NCBI GenBank assembly: GCA_964527835.1
Contig: CAZGNV010000020.1
Span: forward strand, 6,451-70,450
Reading direction: 5' to 3'
DNA: 64,000 nucleotides
Source: JAFDCJ01 sp964527835
GTDB taxonomy: Bacteria > Desulfobacterota > Desulfobacteria > Desulfobacterales > JAFDCJ01
Shown: positions 52,984-61,217 of the stretch, one piece after another
Layout: each line of letters begins with the position of its first letter
Position numbering within the stretch: the stretch's first letter is position 1
Position numbers and translations under genes: made by a program
Notes under the pieces: generated by a model
Seen by the model: only the letters and a program-made list of their open reading frames with translations
Database searches by the model: none
What the model was told of the DNA's origin: nothing

Positions 52984-53541
52984 TTGCTGAAAAAGGTGGT
53001 GTTCCTGGACCGCGACGGCGTCATCAACTTCGATGCGCCCGATTATATAAAGAGCTGCGCCGAATTCAAATTCATTCCCGGCAGCATTGAGGCCATCCGG
53101 CAGCTGACCTTCAACGGGTTTACCTCCATTGTGATCACCAACCAGTCAGCGCTGGCCCGCAACCTGATTTCCGCCGCCGAACTGGACCGCGTCCATGCCT
53201 TGCTGATAAAAGCGGTTGCCGCCGGCGGCGGCCGGATCACCGATATTTTCTGGTGTCCCCACCTGCCCGCTGATGGATGTGATTGCCGCAAACCGGAGCC
53301 GGGATTGATATACCAGGCCCGGCGCAAGTATGATGTCGATCTGGCCGCGGCGGTGATGGTGGGCGACAGCGTCAAGGACATTGAATGCGCCCGCCGCGCC
53401 GGAGTCGGCCGGGCGCTGCTGGTTCGAAGCGGTCTTGCCCATGATGTCGAAGCGCAGCTGACCGCCCGCCGGATGGAACCGGATTACGTGGCCCAGGACC
53501 TGCTGGGGGCGGTCAAGTGGCTCCTGCAAAGATCGCAATAA
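52984..53541 (+). CDS. gmhB: D-glycero-beta-D-manno-heptose 1,7-bisphosphate 7-phosphatase (HAD, GmhB-like)
   Basis: 185 aa from a TTG start with AGGAGAG seven bases upstream. HAD motif I is VVFLDRDGVINFDAPDY, motif II VITNQSALARN, and the zinc-loop Cys/His set WCPHLPADGCDCRKPEPGL is typical of GmhB. Motif IV is VMVGDSVKDIECARRAGV. It hydrolyses the 7-phosphate in ADP-heptose synthesis for LPS. Other heptose genes are not nearby. Confidence 0.9.
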   Translation: MLKKVVFLDRDGVINFDAPDYIKSCAEFKFIPGSIEAIRQLTFNGFTSIVITNQSALARNLISAAELDRVHALLIKAVAAGGGRITDIFWCPHLPADGCDCRKPEPGLIYQARRKYDVDLAAAVMVGDSVKDIECARRAGVGRALLVRSGLAHDVEAQLTARRMEPDYVAQDLLGAVKWLLQRSQ

Positions 53542-53556
53542 CCACAGATCACATGG

Positions 53557-55761
53557 ATGACCGATTTGGCAGCTGAAAATAACGCCGCTTTGCTGACCAT
53601 CGAAGGGCACCTGGAGCACATCACCTACCGCAACCCCCAGAGCCGCTACACCGTGGCGCGGCTCAACCCCCTGGGGGCGGCCGGGCCGGTGACCGTGGCC
53701 GGGTACCTGGCCGGTGTTCAAGTCGGTGAAACCCTCCAGGTCAGGGGCACCTGGGAGCAGCATCCAAGATACGGTCCGCAGCTGAAAATTCACTCCTATG
53801 ACGTCATCCTGCCGGCCACTGTCGACGGCATTCGCACCTTTCTGGAATCCGGCGGGATCAAAGGCATCGGCCCGTCGCTGGCCGCACGGCTGGTACAGGC
53901 CTTCGGGGCCGACACCCTGCGGATCATTGAAAAGGCCCCCCAGCGCCTGTGCGAGATTAGCGGCATCGGTGAGGCCAAAGCGGCCATGATCCACGCCGGT
54001 TTCAGGGAGCACCAGGTGCTCAAGGACATTGTGCGGTTTTTGCAGGCAGCCGGAGCGCCGGTTTCCCTGGCAGCCAAGGTGTACAAGCAGTACGGCGCCG
54101 GGGCGCAAAATCTTATTCGTGAAGACCCTTACATCCTGGCCCGGGATTTTGCCGGCCCCGGTTTTCTGGCGGCCGATGCCCTGGCGCGCCAACAGGGTAT
54201 GGACCCTGAAGATCCTGAACGGGTGCGGGCCTGTATTTTGCACCTGGTGCGGCAAAACCTCGATGACGGGCATAGTTTTGCGGAAGAGCGCAACCTGGTG
54301 GCGCGCTGCGAGCATCTTTTTCAGATCGCGGCGGCTGCCGTTGACAACGGCATCGATGATCTGGCGGCTGCCGGTCAGATCGTGGCCGAAGAACTGGCGG
54401 CGCATCCATCCTGCCGGGCGATTTTTCTGCAGCCGCTGCACCGGGCTGAAACCGGACTGGCCGCAAGGCTGCGGGCCATGCTTGCGGTGCCCATGGTGCC
54501 AATGGCGATCGAGGCGGATAAAATCGTTGCTGAAATCCACAGCAAGCTGGCCATCAACCTGTCCGCCGAGCAGCTGGAAGTGATCATCCAGGTTTTGTCC
54601 CACCGGCTGGCGATTATCACCGGGGGGCCTGGAACCGGCAAGACGACGCTTTTGCGATCCATCAGCACTTTGCTTGATGATGCCGGAAAACGCGTGCTGC
54701 TGGCAGCGCCCACCGGACGGGCGGCACGCCGGCTTTCCGAGGTCACCGGACGTTCGGCCGGAACCATCCACCGACTGCTGGGTTACAACTTCACCGATGG
54801 CGGTTTTATGCGCCATCGGGACAACCCCCTGGATGCCGAGGCCGTCATCGTGGATGAGGCCTCCATGATTGACACCGTGCTGATGCATCGTCTCGTCGAC
54901 GCGGTGCCGCTGTCGGCGGCGTTGGTCCTGGTGGGGGATGTGGCCCAGCTGCCATCGGTGGGGGCGGGCAGCGTTCTGGCGGATCTGATTGACTCCGGGT
55001 GCATCCCGGTGTTTTCCCTGAACAAAATATTTCGCCAGGCGCAGCAAAGCAGCATTGTGGTCAATGCCCATAAGGTTCGCCAGGGGGAACTGCCGGTTTT
55101 TGAAACCAGCGGCTGTCCGGACGGGGCTGCCGATTTTTGCTTCATCGAACAGGCTGATCCTCAGCGGGTGGCCGCCCGAATTGTTCAACTGTGTCGCCAG
55201 GAGTTGCCTGAAAAATTTAATTTTGACCCCCTGGCCGATATCCAGGTGCTGACCCCCATGCACAAGGGAGTGGTGGGCACCATCAACTTGAACCAGTTGC
55301 TGCAAAAAGCCTTGAACCCCCGGCCGGTTCTGGTTGAAGCCAGGGGAAACGCCTTTCGGGTCGGCGACAAGGTCATTCACTTGAAAAACAATTATCGCAA
55401 GGAGGTCTACAACGGGGACATCGGGCGGATAGTGGAAATTGACCGTCAGGGCAGCCGGTTGGCGGTGGAATATTACGGTCGCAGCGTTGACTATGATTTT
55501 GACGAGCTCGATGAGATTGCCATGGCCTATGCGGTTTCGGTGCACAAATCCCAGGGATCGGAATATCCGGCGGTGATCGTGCCGATTTTAACCCAGCATT
55601 ACATATTGCTCAGCCGCAATTTGCTGTACACGGCCATCACCCGGGGTCGCCGGCAGGTGATCCTCATCGGCACCCGCAAGGCGCTGGCCATCGCCCTGAA
55701 AAATGACAAGCCGCAACAGCGTCTGTCAGGCCTGGCAGCGCGGCTCAAATTGAACGCCTGA
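53557..55761 (+). CDS. recD2: RecD2-like DNA helicase (SF1, RecD/TraA family)
   Basis: 734 aa. The N-terminal OB/HhH part reads TYRNPQSRYTVARLNPLGAA, then repeated helix-hairpin-helix turns (IKGIGPSLAARLVQAFG, LCEISGIGEAKAAMI). Motif I is AIITGGPGTGKTTLLRSIST, II VIVDEASMIDTVLMH, then VLVGDVAQLPSVGAGSVLAD and the C-terminal AYAVSVHKSQGSEYPAVIVP. It unwinds DNA 5' to 3' in repair, without RecBC. It starts 15 bp after gmhB. A repeat element follows 11 bp after its stop. Confidence 0.95.
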   Translation: MTDLAAENNAALLTIEGHLEHITYRNPQSRYTVARLNPLGAAGPVTVAGYLAGVQVGETLQVRGTWEQHPRYGPQLKIHSYDVILPATVDGIRTFLESGGIKGIGPSLAARLVQAFGADTLRIIEKAPQRLCEISGIGEAKAAMIHAGFREHQVLKDIVRFLQAAGAPVSLAAKVYKQYGAGAQNLIREDPYILARDFAGPGFLAADALARQQGMDPEDPERVRACILHLVRQNLDDGHSFAEERNLVARCEHLFQIAAAAVDNGIDDLAAAGQIVAEELAAHPSCRAIFLQPLHRAETGLAARLRAMLAVPMVPMAIEADKIVAEIHSKLAINLSAEQLEVIIQVLSHRLAIITGGPGTGKTTLLRSISTLLDDAGKRVLLAAPTGRAARRLSEVTGRSAGTIHRLLGYNFTDGGFMRHRDNPLDAEAVIVDEASMIDTVLMHRLVDAVPLSAALVLVGDVAQLPSVGAGSVLADLIDSGCIPVFSLNKIFRQAQQSSIVVNAHKVRQGELPVFETSGCPDGAADFCFIEQADPQRVAARIVQLCRQELPEKFNFDPLADIQVLTPMHKGVVGTINLNQLLQKALNPRPVLVEARGNAFRVGDKVIHLKNNYRKEVYNGDIGRIVEIDRQGSRLAVEYYGRSVDYDFDELDEIAMAYAVSVHKSQGSEYPAVIVPILTQHYILLSRNLLYTAITRGRRQVILIGTRKALAIALKNDKPQQRLSGLAARLKLNA

Positions 55762-55771
55762 GTTGTTTTGT

Positions 55772-55893
55772 CCACAGCTCTTTTTCTGAAAAGGGTTGAT
55801 GTCGCTCGAAAATGACTTCCAACGAAGTCAACCCAAGTTCGTTGTTCATAGGTTGCCGCTAGCGGCCTAAACAAGCTTTTTACGAGGCCATCA
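55772..55893. repeat. Family R element with recombinant structure (R6)
   Basis: The left part CACAGCTCTTTTTCTGAAAA then GGGTTGATGTCGCTCGAAAA is the inverted subtype-1 core; the right part AATGACTTCCAACGAAGTCA to GCTTTTTACGAGGCCATCA is subtype 2 as at 35568. The left terminal repeat is missing. Confidence 0.75.
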
Positions 55894-55926
55894 ACGCTGA
55901 ACCTTCGAACCCTGAACCTTTTGGCA

Positions 55927-56352
55927 TTACGAATCGGTATCCGGCCGGGCCGGCATGGGGATTTTAAAAAATTCGACGCCTTCTTCCTTGAGGGTTTTTT
56001 CCTCCTCCTTGGTGCTCACCCCGCGGATATTTCTAGGTTCAGCGGCACCGTAATGGATTTTAAGGGCTTCCTTGGCAAAATCGCAGCCAACGTCGTCAAA
56101 ATTTTTCTCAACGAATTCAACTGCTTGCTGGCTTAATCGCGCCAGGGCAGCATCGACAGTCAACTTTTGGCCGGTTTTGGATGCCGGTGAGGATTTAATG
56201 GCAAACATGGACGGAATCAGATCGACGGAGGTTTCGTTGCAGACCGGGCAGGCGATCAGCTTCTTTTTTTTCTGATCGGCATAGGCCTTGCTGTCTTCGA
56301 ACCAGCCCTCAAAGGTATGTCCGTTGGAGCACTGAAGATCGTAAGCGATCAT
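55927..56352 (-). CDS. DUF1178 family protein
   Basis: 141 aa from the internal ATG MIAYDLQCSNGHTFEGWFED; a start 7 residues earlier is possible. The N-terminal zinc-ribbon-like set is CSNGHTF with IACPVCNETSVDLIPSMFA. The C-terminal block is EKNFDDVGCDFAKEALKIHY, then EPRNIRGVSTKEEEKTLKEE and VEFFKIPMP. The family is conserved in proteobacteria with unknown role, often near amidohydrolase genes. It is divergent from the SH3-domain gene. Confidence 0.9.
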   Translation of the reverse strand: MIAYDLQCSNGHTFEGWFEDSKAYADQKKKKLIACPVCNETSVDLIPSMFAIKSSPASKTGQKLTVDAALARLSQQAVEFVEKNFDDVGCDFAKEALKIHYGAAEPRNIRGVSTKEEEKTLKEEGVEFFKIPMPARPDTDS

Positions 56353-56469
56353 ACCGTTAAATCCGTTGCCCATTGAATAACGATTGATAATAAAAATACA
56401 TCAATATCCGTAAATCCAAGCATAAGGTAACACAGGCAGCAAGATTTTTAAAGACTTTGTTAACATAAT

Positions 56470-56497
56470 TTGCTATTTTTACACAATGTTGTAAAAT
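56470..56497 (+). promoter_or_regulatory. Possible promoter with dyad upstream of the SH3-domain gene
   Basis: TTGCTA (56470-56475), 16-bp spacer, TAAAAT (56492-56497). The dyad TTTTACAcaatgtTGTAAAA (56477-56496) fills the spacer and overlaps -10. Confidence 0.4.
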
Positions 56498-56545
56498 AAA
56501 ACCAGGAACTCAATTCGTCAACACCAATCAGGGAGCGTGCGGTTT

Positions 56546-57208
56546 ATGAAGCTATCGGCTAGACTCATGGTGATTGCTGGACTTTGCGTGTTGCTTTTTT
56601 CCCCTGCAGTTTTTGCGGAAAACATGTATGTAACGGATCTTTTGAAGCTGACCCTGCGCAGCGGGCCGAGCACCGGTCATAAAATTCTGGCGGTGGTGAA
56701 ATCCGGCCAACGGGTGGAAGTCCTGGAGCCCGGCAGTGACTGGTCCTTTGTGAGGCTTCAAAACGGCAAGGAGGGCTACGTTCTGACCCGCTACCTGACG
56801 CCGGAGCCGACCCACAACATCCGGCTGGAGCAGTTGCAGCAGAAGCACAACGCTCTCGGGCAGCAGGCGGCTGCCCTGCTCGAGGAAAACACCCGCTTGA
56901 AGGATGAAAACAAAAAAATTCGCACCGCCCTTGCCAACAGTAAAAAGACGCTCAAGCAGCTGCGCGTGGACTATGAAAAGCTGAAGGCCGAATCGGCTGA
57001 ATTTTTAACGCTCCGATCCCGTTACCAGAAGGCCGCCGCCGAGCTTAGCAAGCAGAAGAGCCGGGCGGACAAGCTGGACGAGGAATTGAGCCGGATTGAA
57101 ATGAATCAATATATCAAATGGTTTCTGGCTGGCTCAGGGGTACTGCTGCTCGGTTTTATCATCGGTTTCAGTGCCAAGCGTCAGCGTCGGCGCCCGTCAT
57201 TGTTATAG
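56546..57208 (+). CDS. SH3-domain protein with coiled coil and C-terminal membrane anchor (TIGR04211-like)
   Basis: 220 aa from the ATG at 56546; GGGAG lies upstream. A signal peptide (LMVIAGLCVLLFSPAVFA) is followed by a bacterial SH3 domain (MYVTDLLKLTLRSGPSTGHK, SDWSFVRLQNGKEGYVLTRY). Then comes about 90 residues of coiled coil (LEENTRLKDENKKIRTALAN) and a membrane helix (WFLAGSGVLLLGFIIGFSAK) with a basic tail. This is the YgiM-like layout. It probably faces the periplasm and contacts peptidoglycan or envelope proteins. Confidence 0.88.
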   Translation: MKLSARLMVIAGLCVLLFSPAVFAENMYVTDLLKLTLRSGPSTGHKILAVVKSGQRVEVLEPGSDWSFVRLQNGKEGYVLTRYLTPEPTHNIRLEQLQQKHNALGQQAAALLEENTRLKDENKKIRTALANSKKTLKQLRVDYEKLKAESAEFLTLRSRYQKAAAELSKQKSRADKLDEELSRIEMNQYIKWFLAGSGVLLLGFIIGFSAKRQRRRPSLL

Positions 57209-57428
57209 CGCTCCGGTTTGACAGACCCCCCGGCTGTTATTATATTTGACCATAATCATGGTACCATTGCCGAGTTTACAAAAAAGAAACCCCCTTGCGG
57301 ATCCACCGGCGCTGATAAGGCCACCTTTCCCATCCAGACCCGGGGTTTGCGATTTCCGTCGGCATTTTCCATTGAAAGTGAAAAACCGGATTAATCTTGG
57401 CAAAACAGGTACTTGAAGCAGGCCACCT

Positions 57429-58691
57429 ATGGTGTTGAATCAAATCCTGATTTTAACTGTTTTGCTTTTGTTTTCCGGTTTTTTCTCTTCTGCCGAAACC
57501 GCCCTTTTTTCAATCAGCCGGGCCCGGGCCATTCATCTGGCCAAAGAGAAGGGGGCCATCAATTCGCTGATAAAAAAAATGAAGGATGATCCCCACCGGC
57601 TGCTCTCCACCATCCTGATCGGCAACAATATCGTCAACGTGGGGGCCTCGGCGCTGGCAACCTCCATCACCATTGACCTGGTGGCCCATAATGCGGTGGG
57701 CATTGCCACCGGCATCATGACCTTTCTGATCCTGATTTTCGGTGAAATCTTTCCCAAATCCATCGCCACGCGCAATAATATTTTTATTGCCCGGCTGGTC
57801 ATCGTTCCGCTGTACTGGCTGTCGATTCTGTTCACCCCCCTGATCGTGCTGCTCAATTTCATTCCCCGCATTACCGGCATTATGCAGACCAAGCCCAAGG
57901 TCACCGAGGAAGAGCTGATGACCTTTGTGGAAGTCGTGGAAGAAGAAGGCGGTATCGAAGAAGAAGAAATGGAGCTCATCCACAACATCTTTGAGTTTGA
58001 TGACACCAATGCCTCGGAAATCATGACTCCCCGGGCGGATATGTTCGTTGTCGATGCCGACAGCGAACTGAAGCTGGAGGAAATCATCCGCTCCGGGTTC
58101 ACGCGGATTCCGGTGATTGAAGGCGATATTGACCATGTGATCGGGATTCTCAACATCAAGGACCTGTTCATGCACCAGGTGACGTCGTCCGAGCCGCTGG
58201 ATGCCCGGCGCATCATGCAAAAGCCTTATTTTGTACCGGAAAACAAAAAGCTGGACAATTTGCTGCAGGAGTTCAAGCGCCGCAAACAGCACATGGCCAT
58301 CGTGGTGGACGAACACGGCGGGGTGTCCGGCCTGATTACCCTGGAAGACGCCCTGGAGGAAATTGTCGGCGAAATCGTCGATGAAACCGATAAATTTGAG
58401 CCGCACATCGTCCAGCTCGCTAAAGACGAGTGGCGGGTGCTGGGCAAAGCCGAAATCGATGAGGTCAACGAGAAGCTGCAGCTAAACATCCCGGACTCCA
58501 AGGAATACGACACCTTTTCCGGCTATGTGCTGGAGCGCATCGGCAGAATACCGCGGGAAAAAGAAGAAATCGAGCTGGACAACGTTATCGTAACGGTCAA
58601 TAAGATGGAAGGCACCCGCATCAAGGAGTACATCGTCAAGAAAAAGCAAGCCCCAGCAAAGCCGCCGGCAGAAGTGGATCAGGCCTCATAA
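57429..58691 (+). CDS. CNNM/CorC-type (hemolysin family) transporter with CBS pair
   Basis: 420 aa. The DUF21 membrane domain (about 1-180, three to four helices) has FFSSAETALFSISRARAIHL and the GEIFPKSIATRNNIF motif. Two CBS domains follow (MTPRADMFVVDADSELKLEE, then VVDEHGGVSGLITLEDALEE). The CorC/HlyC C-terminal domain reads WRVLGKAEIDEVNEKLQLNI. Members move Mg2+ or Co2+; the label hemolysin is historical. The gene stands alone and converges on epmA. Confidence 0.93.
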   Translation: MVLNQILILTVLLLFSGFFSSAETALFSISRARAIHLAKEKGAINSLIKKMKDDPHRLLSTILIGNNIVNVGASALATSITIDLVAHNAVGIATGIMTFLILIFGEIFPKSIATRNNIFIARLVIVPLYWLSILFTPLIVLLNFIPRITGIMQTKPKVTEEELMTFVEVVEEEGGIEEEEMELIHNIFEFDDTNASEIMTPRADMFVVDADSELKLEEIIRSGFTRIPVIEGDIDHVIGILNIKDLFMHQVTSSEPLDARRIMQKPYFVPENKKLDNLLQEFKRRKQHMAIVVDEHGGVSGLITLEDALEEIVGEIVDETDKFEPHIVQLAKDEWRVLGKAEIDEVNEKLQLNIPDSKEYDTFSGYVLERIGRIPREKEEIELDNVIVTVNKMEGTRIKEYIVKKKQAPAKPPAEVDQAS

Positions 58692-58792
58692 GAAAAGGTG
58701 CTAAAACCGAACCGGCGCACTCAGCCAGAATGATCATTTTGAATTCAGGGTGGTTAAATTCGGATACCCAAAAGGGTCCAAAGCCCTTCTTT

Positions 58793-59752
58793 TCATAGTT
58801 CCTCGGGTGTAAAGGTTACCACATCATCAATGCGGTCTGTGTCGGCAAACAGCATGGTCAGCCGGTCGAGGCCCAGGGCGTTGCCGGCGGCGGCGGCCAT
58901 GTGCTCCAGCGCGGCCAGAAATTTCTCCGGCATCCGAGCGCATGTTTTGTTCATTGCCCGGCGCAGTTGCTGTTCCTGTTCAAAACGCGCCCGCTGTTCA
59001 ATCGGATCGCTCAGCTCACTGAAGCCGTTGCACAGTTCAATGCCGGCGATGTATAGTTCAAAACGCTCGGCCAGCCGATGGTCCTCGGGCTTCAACCTTG
59101 CCAGCGCGGCCCGGGAGGCCGGATAATCGTGGAGAAACAGCGGCGTTGCCATACCGAGCTGCGGTTCGATTTGCTCTGCCAGCACCTCGTCGAAACAGTC
59201 CCGGGCCAGGGCCTCTTCCATGGAAATCGACGCATGCCGCTCGAAGGCCTCAGTGACGGTCATGCGGGGCCAGGGCGGCTCCAGGCGGATCTGCCGGCCC
59301 TGGTAGCGCAGGACGTTTTCGCGTCCCAGCCGGCGGGCCACGGAACCAATGAGTTGCTCGCAATCGCGCATCAAATCCCGGTAGTCCCCCCCGGCGCAAT
59401 ACCACTCCAGCATGGTCAGCTCGGGCAGGTGGCGGCGGCCCCTTTCTGCGTGGCGAAAGCATTTGCAGATCTGAAATATCCTGGGAAATCCCGCGGCCAG
59501 CAACTGCTTCATGCACAGCTCCGGCGAGGTCTGCAAAAACCAGCCGTTGCTGGCCACCGGATCGACATGGGCTTCAGGAGCCGGTGCCGGAGTGCGAATG
59601 GGGGTTTCGACCTCCAGGTAACCGCGGCCGGTGAAAAAGTCACGAACCGCTTGAACCAGATTGGCCCGCAGCCGGAGATTCGTTTTTTTCCGGGACAGCC
59701 TGGCAGGGTCAAAGTGCAATGGAGGCGGGCTATTTCCTCTGACTTTTCTCAT
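58793..59752 (-). CDS. epmA: EF-P lysine lysyltransferase-like protein (EpmA/PoxA/GenX)
   Basis: 319 aa from the ATG at 59752, the usual EpmA size. An upstream in-frame ATG at 60223 would only add shadow sequence from the neighbouring gene. This class II synthetase lacks the anticodon-binding domain of LysRS. It begins RANLVQAVRDFFTGRGYLEV, has motif 2 ICKCFRHAERGRRHLPELTM (then LEWY), EDHRLAERFELYIAGIELCN and motif 3 LGLDRLTMLF. It attaches beta-lysine to EF-P. No efp or epmB is in the window. It overlaps the next gene upstream by 23 nt. Confidence 0.9.
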   Translation of the reverse strand: MRKVRGNSPPPLHFDPARLSRKKTNLRLRANLVQAVRDFFTGRGYLEVETPIRTPAPAPEAHVDPVASNGWFLQTSPELCMKQLLAAGFPRIFQICKCFRHAERGRRHLPELTMLEWYCAGGDYRDLMRDCEQLIGSVARRLGRENVLRYQGRQIRLEPPWPRMTVTEAFERHASISMEEALARDCFDEVLAEQIEPQLGMATPLFLHDYPASRAALARLKPEDHRLAERFELYIAGIELCNGFSELSDPIEQRARFEQEQQLRRAMNKTCARMPEKFLAALEHMAAAAGNALGLDRLTMLFADTDRIDDVVTFTPEEL

Positions 59753-61052
59753 GATAAGCGTCCTCGGGACGGTCCTGCAAAAAAATGTGGTCGAAACGAT
59801 CGGTGTCAGCGGCATCGTACCAGTCATAGCCGGTGGCTTTACAGTCGGCGCAGGCTTTGCGGGGGATGTGAACCGCCAGCACATGCACGCCACGGTCTGA
59901 GGTGGATTCGATGCGCAATGCGCCGGCGCAGTCAGAGCAGATCCGAATTTCTTCGATCTGTGATTCATGGATGCCGTCGGTATCGTAGAAGATGTTGCGC
60001 TGGCGCTGGCCCGGGTTTGCCTGTTCCCGGAGCTGGTTTCGCAAATGGTCCCGTTGCTGCCAGATGGTGAGCACCTCCTGGGCGGTTTTTTCAATGGCGG
60101 CGGTGACGGCCGCTGACTGCCGGATGGCGGACGGGTCATAGTCGGGTTCCTTGACGCCGTCGAAATCAAGGCCGGCCATGGCCAGGACGATGGCCAGGTT
60201 GACATAGGGCAGCGCGCCTTCAATGGAGTATCCGCCCTCCAGCACGGCGATGTCGGGCTGCAGCAGGGACGTCAGCTGGGCGTAGCCGCGCGCCGAAAAA
60301 TTCATGTTGGTGATCGGGTCGGTGTAGTGGTTGTCCTGGCCGGCGGAGTTGATGATGATCTGGGGTTCAAATTCGTCAAGTACCGGCAGGACGATATTTT
60401 CGACGGCATATAAAAACCCCTCATCGGAGGTTCTCGGCGGCAGCGGGATGTTCAGGGTTTGGCCGACCGCATTGATGCCGCCGCATTCATAGGGAAAGCC
60501 TGAGCCGGGATACAGGGTGCGCCCGTCCTGGTGCAGGGAGATGAAAAGCGTGTCCGGGTCATGCCAGTAGATATCCTGGGTGCCGTCGCCATGGTGGCAG
60601 TCGGTGTCGACGATGGCCACCCGGTCGATGCCGTAGGCTTGGCGCAGGGACTCGATCATGATGGCCTCGATGTTGATGTTGCAAAACCCGCGGGCGCCGT
60701 GGACCACCCGGCAGGCATGGTGCCCCGGCGGCCGAACCAGGGCAAAACCCCGTTCGACACGGCCTTCAAGCACCGCCATGCCAATGGTCTTGGCACCGCC
60801 GGCGCTGATAAAATGAGATTCGGTGGCGACACTCGCAATGTCGGGCACGCAAAAATGCACGCGCTGGACGTCCTGCCGGGTGACCGGCTCCGGTTTGAGT
60901 TCGACGATGCCTTGAATGTCGAAAAGCCCTTCTTCGAGCACCTGGTCCTGGGTATACAGCAGGCGCTCTTCTCTTTCCGGGTGAGTGGGGCTGATGGCCC
61001 AGTCAAAGGCGGGAAAGAAGACCAGCCCGGTTTTATGTTTGGCTTTCAGCAT
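59730..61052 (-). CDS. Histone deacetylase superfamily (AcuC/HDAC-like) protein
   Basis: 440 aa. The HDAC domain fills 1-310 with the active-site text LVRPPGHHACRVVHGARGFC, IVDTDCHHGDGTQDIYWHDP and INSAGQDNHYTDPITNMNFS. The usual AGFDAH is replaced by AGQDNH, but the metal-binding Asp stays. The catalytic Tyr loop is LEGGYSIEGALPYV. A C-terminal extension of 130 residues has HIPRKACADCKATGYDWYD, with a Cys pair and acidic/aromatic composition. It removes acetyl or similar acyl groups from proteins or polyamines in the cytoplasm. Next to epmA it might act on lysine modifications; that is inference. Confidence 0.88.
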   Translation of the reverse strand: MLKAKHKTGLVFFPAFDWAISPTHPEREERLLYTQDQVLEEGLFDIQGIVELKPEPVTRQDVQRVHFCVPDIASVATESHFISAGGAKTIGMAVLEGRVERGFALVRPPGHHACRVVHGARGFCNINIEAIMIESLRQAYGIDRVAIVDTDCHHGDGTQDIYWHDPDTLFISLHQDGRTLYPGSGFPYECGGINAVGQTLNIPLPPRTSDEGFLYAVENIVLPVLDEFEPQIIINSAGQDNHYTDPITNMNFSARGYAQLTSLLQPDIAVLEGGYSIEGALPYVNLAIVLAMAGLDFDGVKEPDYDPSAIRQSAAVTAAIEKTAQEVLTIWQQRDHLRNQLREQANPGQRQRNIFYDTDGIHESQIEEIRICSDCAGALRIESTSDRGVHVLAVHIPRKACADCKATGYDWYDAADTDRFDHIFLQDRPEDAYHEKSQRK

Positions 61053-61068
61053 GGGGATTACCTAATTC

Positions 61069-61150
61069 AACCGCAGACACACGCAGACCAACGCAGACAA
61101 TAAATAATAGCGCGAAGCCAAAAGGCTTGCGTGCGTCCGCGTCTGTCGAG
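61069..61150. repeat. Short CGCAGAC tandem/inverted repeat tract
   Basis: ACCGCAGACACACGCAGACC then AACGCAGACAATAAATAATA, followed by GCGTGCGTCCGCGTCTGTCG, its inverted partner. This resembles the widely scattered CGCAGA dispersed repeats of some MAGs. It fills the gap between two reverse genes. Confidence 0.45.
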
Positions 61151-61217
61151 CGATCCCGCCCTGGCGGGAGAGCAGGTGGTTAATTGCAACAAACGATAGA
61201 ATTTCTATTTGAACGGC

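Noticed and set aside
53146..55545. 799-aa open frame antisense to recD2 and gmhB
   Set aside because: Shadow of well-supported genes; no family motif and no ribosome site.
59753..60223. Long N-terminal extension of epmA
   Set aside because: It is the antisense-frame shadow of the HDAC-like gene. EpmA of 319 aa has the normal size and starts at 59752.
61069..61150. CRISPR-like short repeats (CGCAGAC)
   Set aside because: Units are too short and irregular, with no spacers of constant size and no cas genes.
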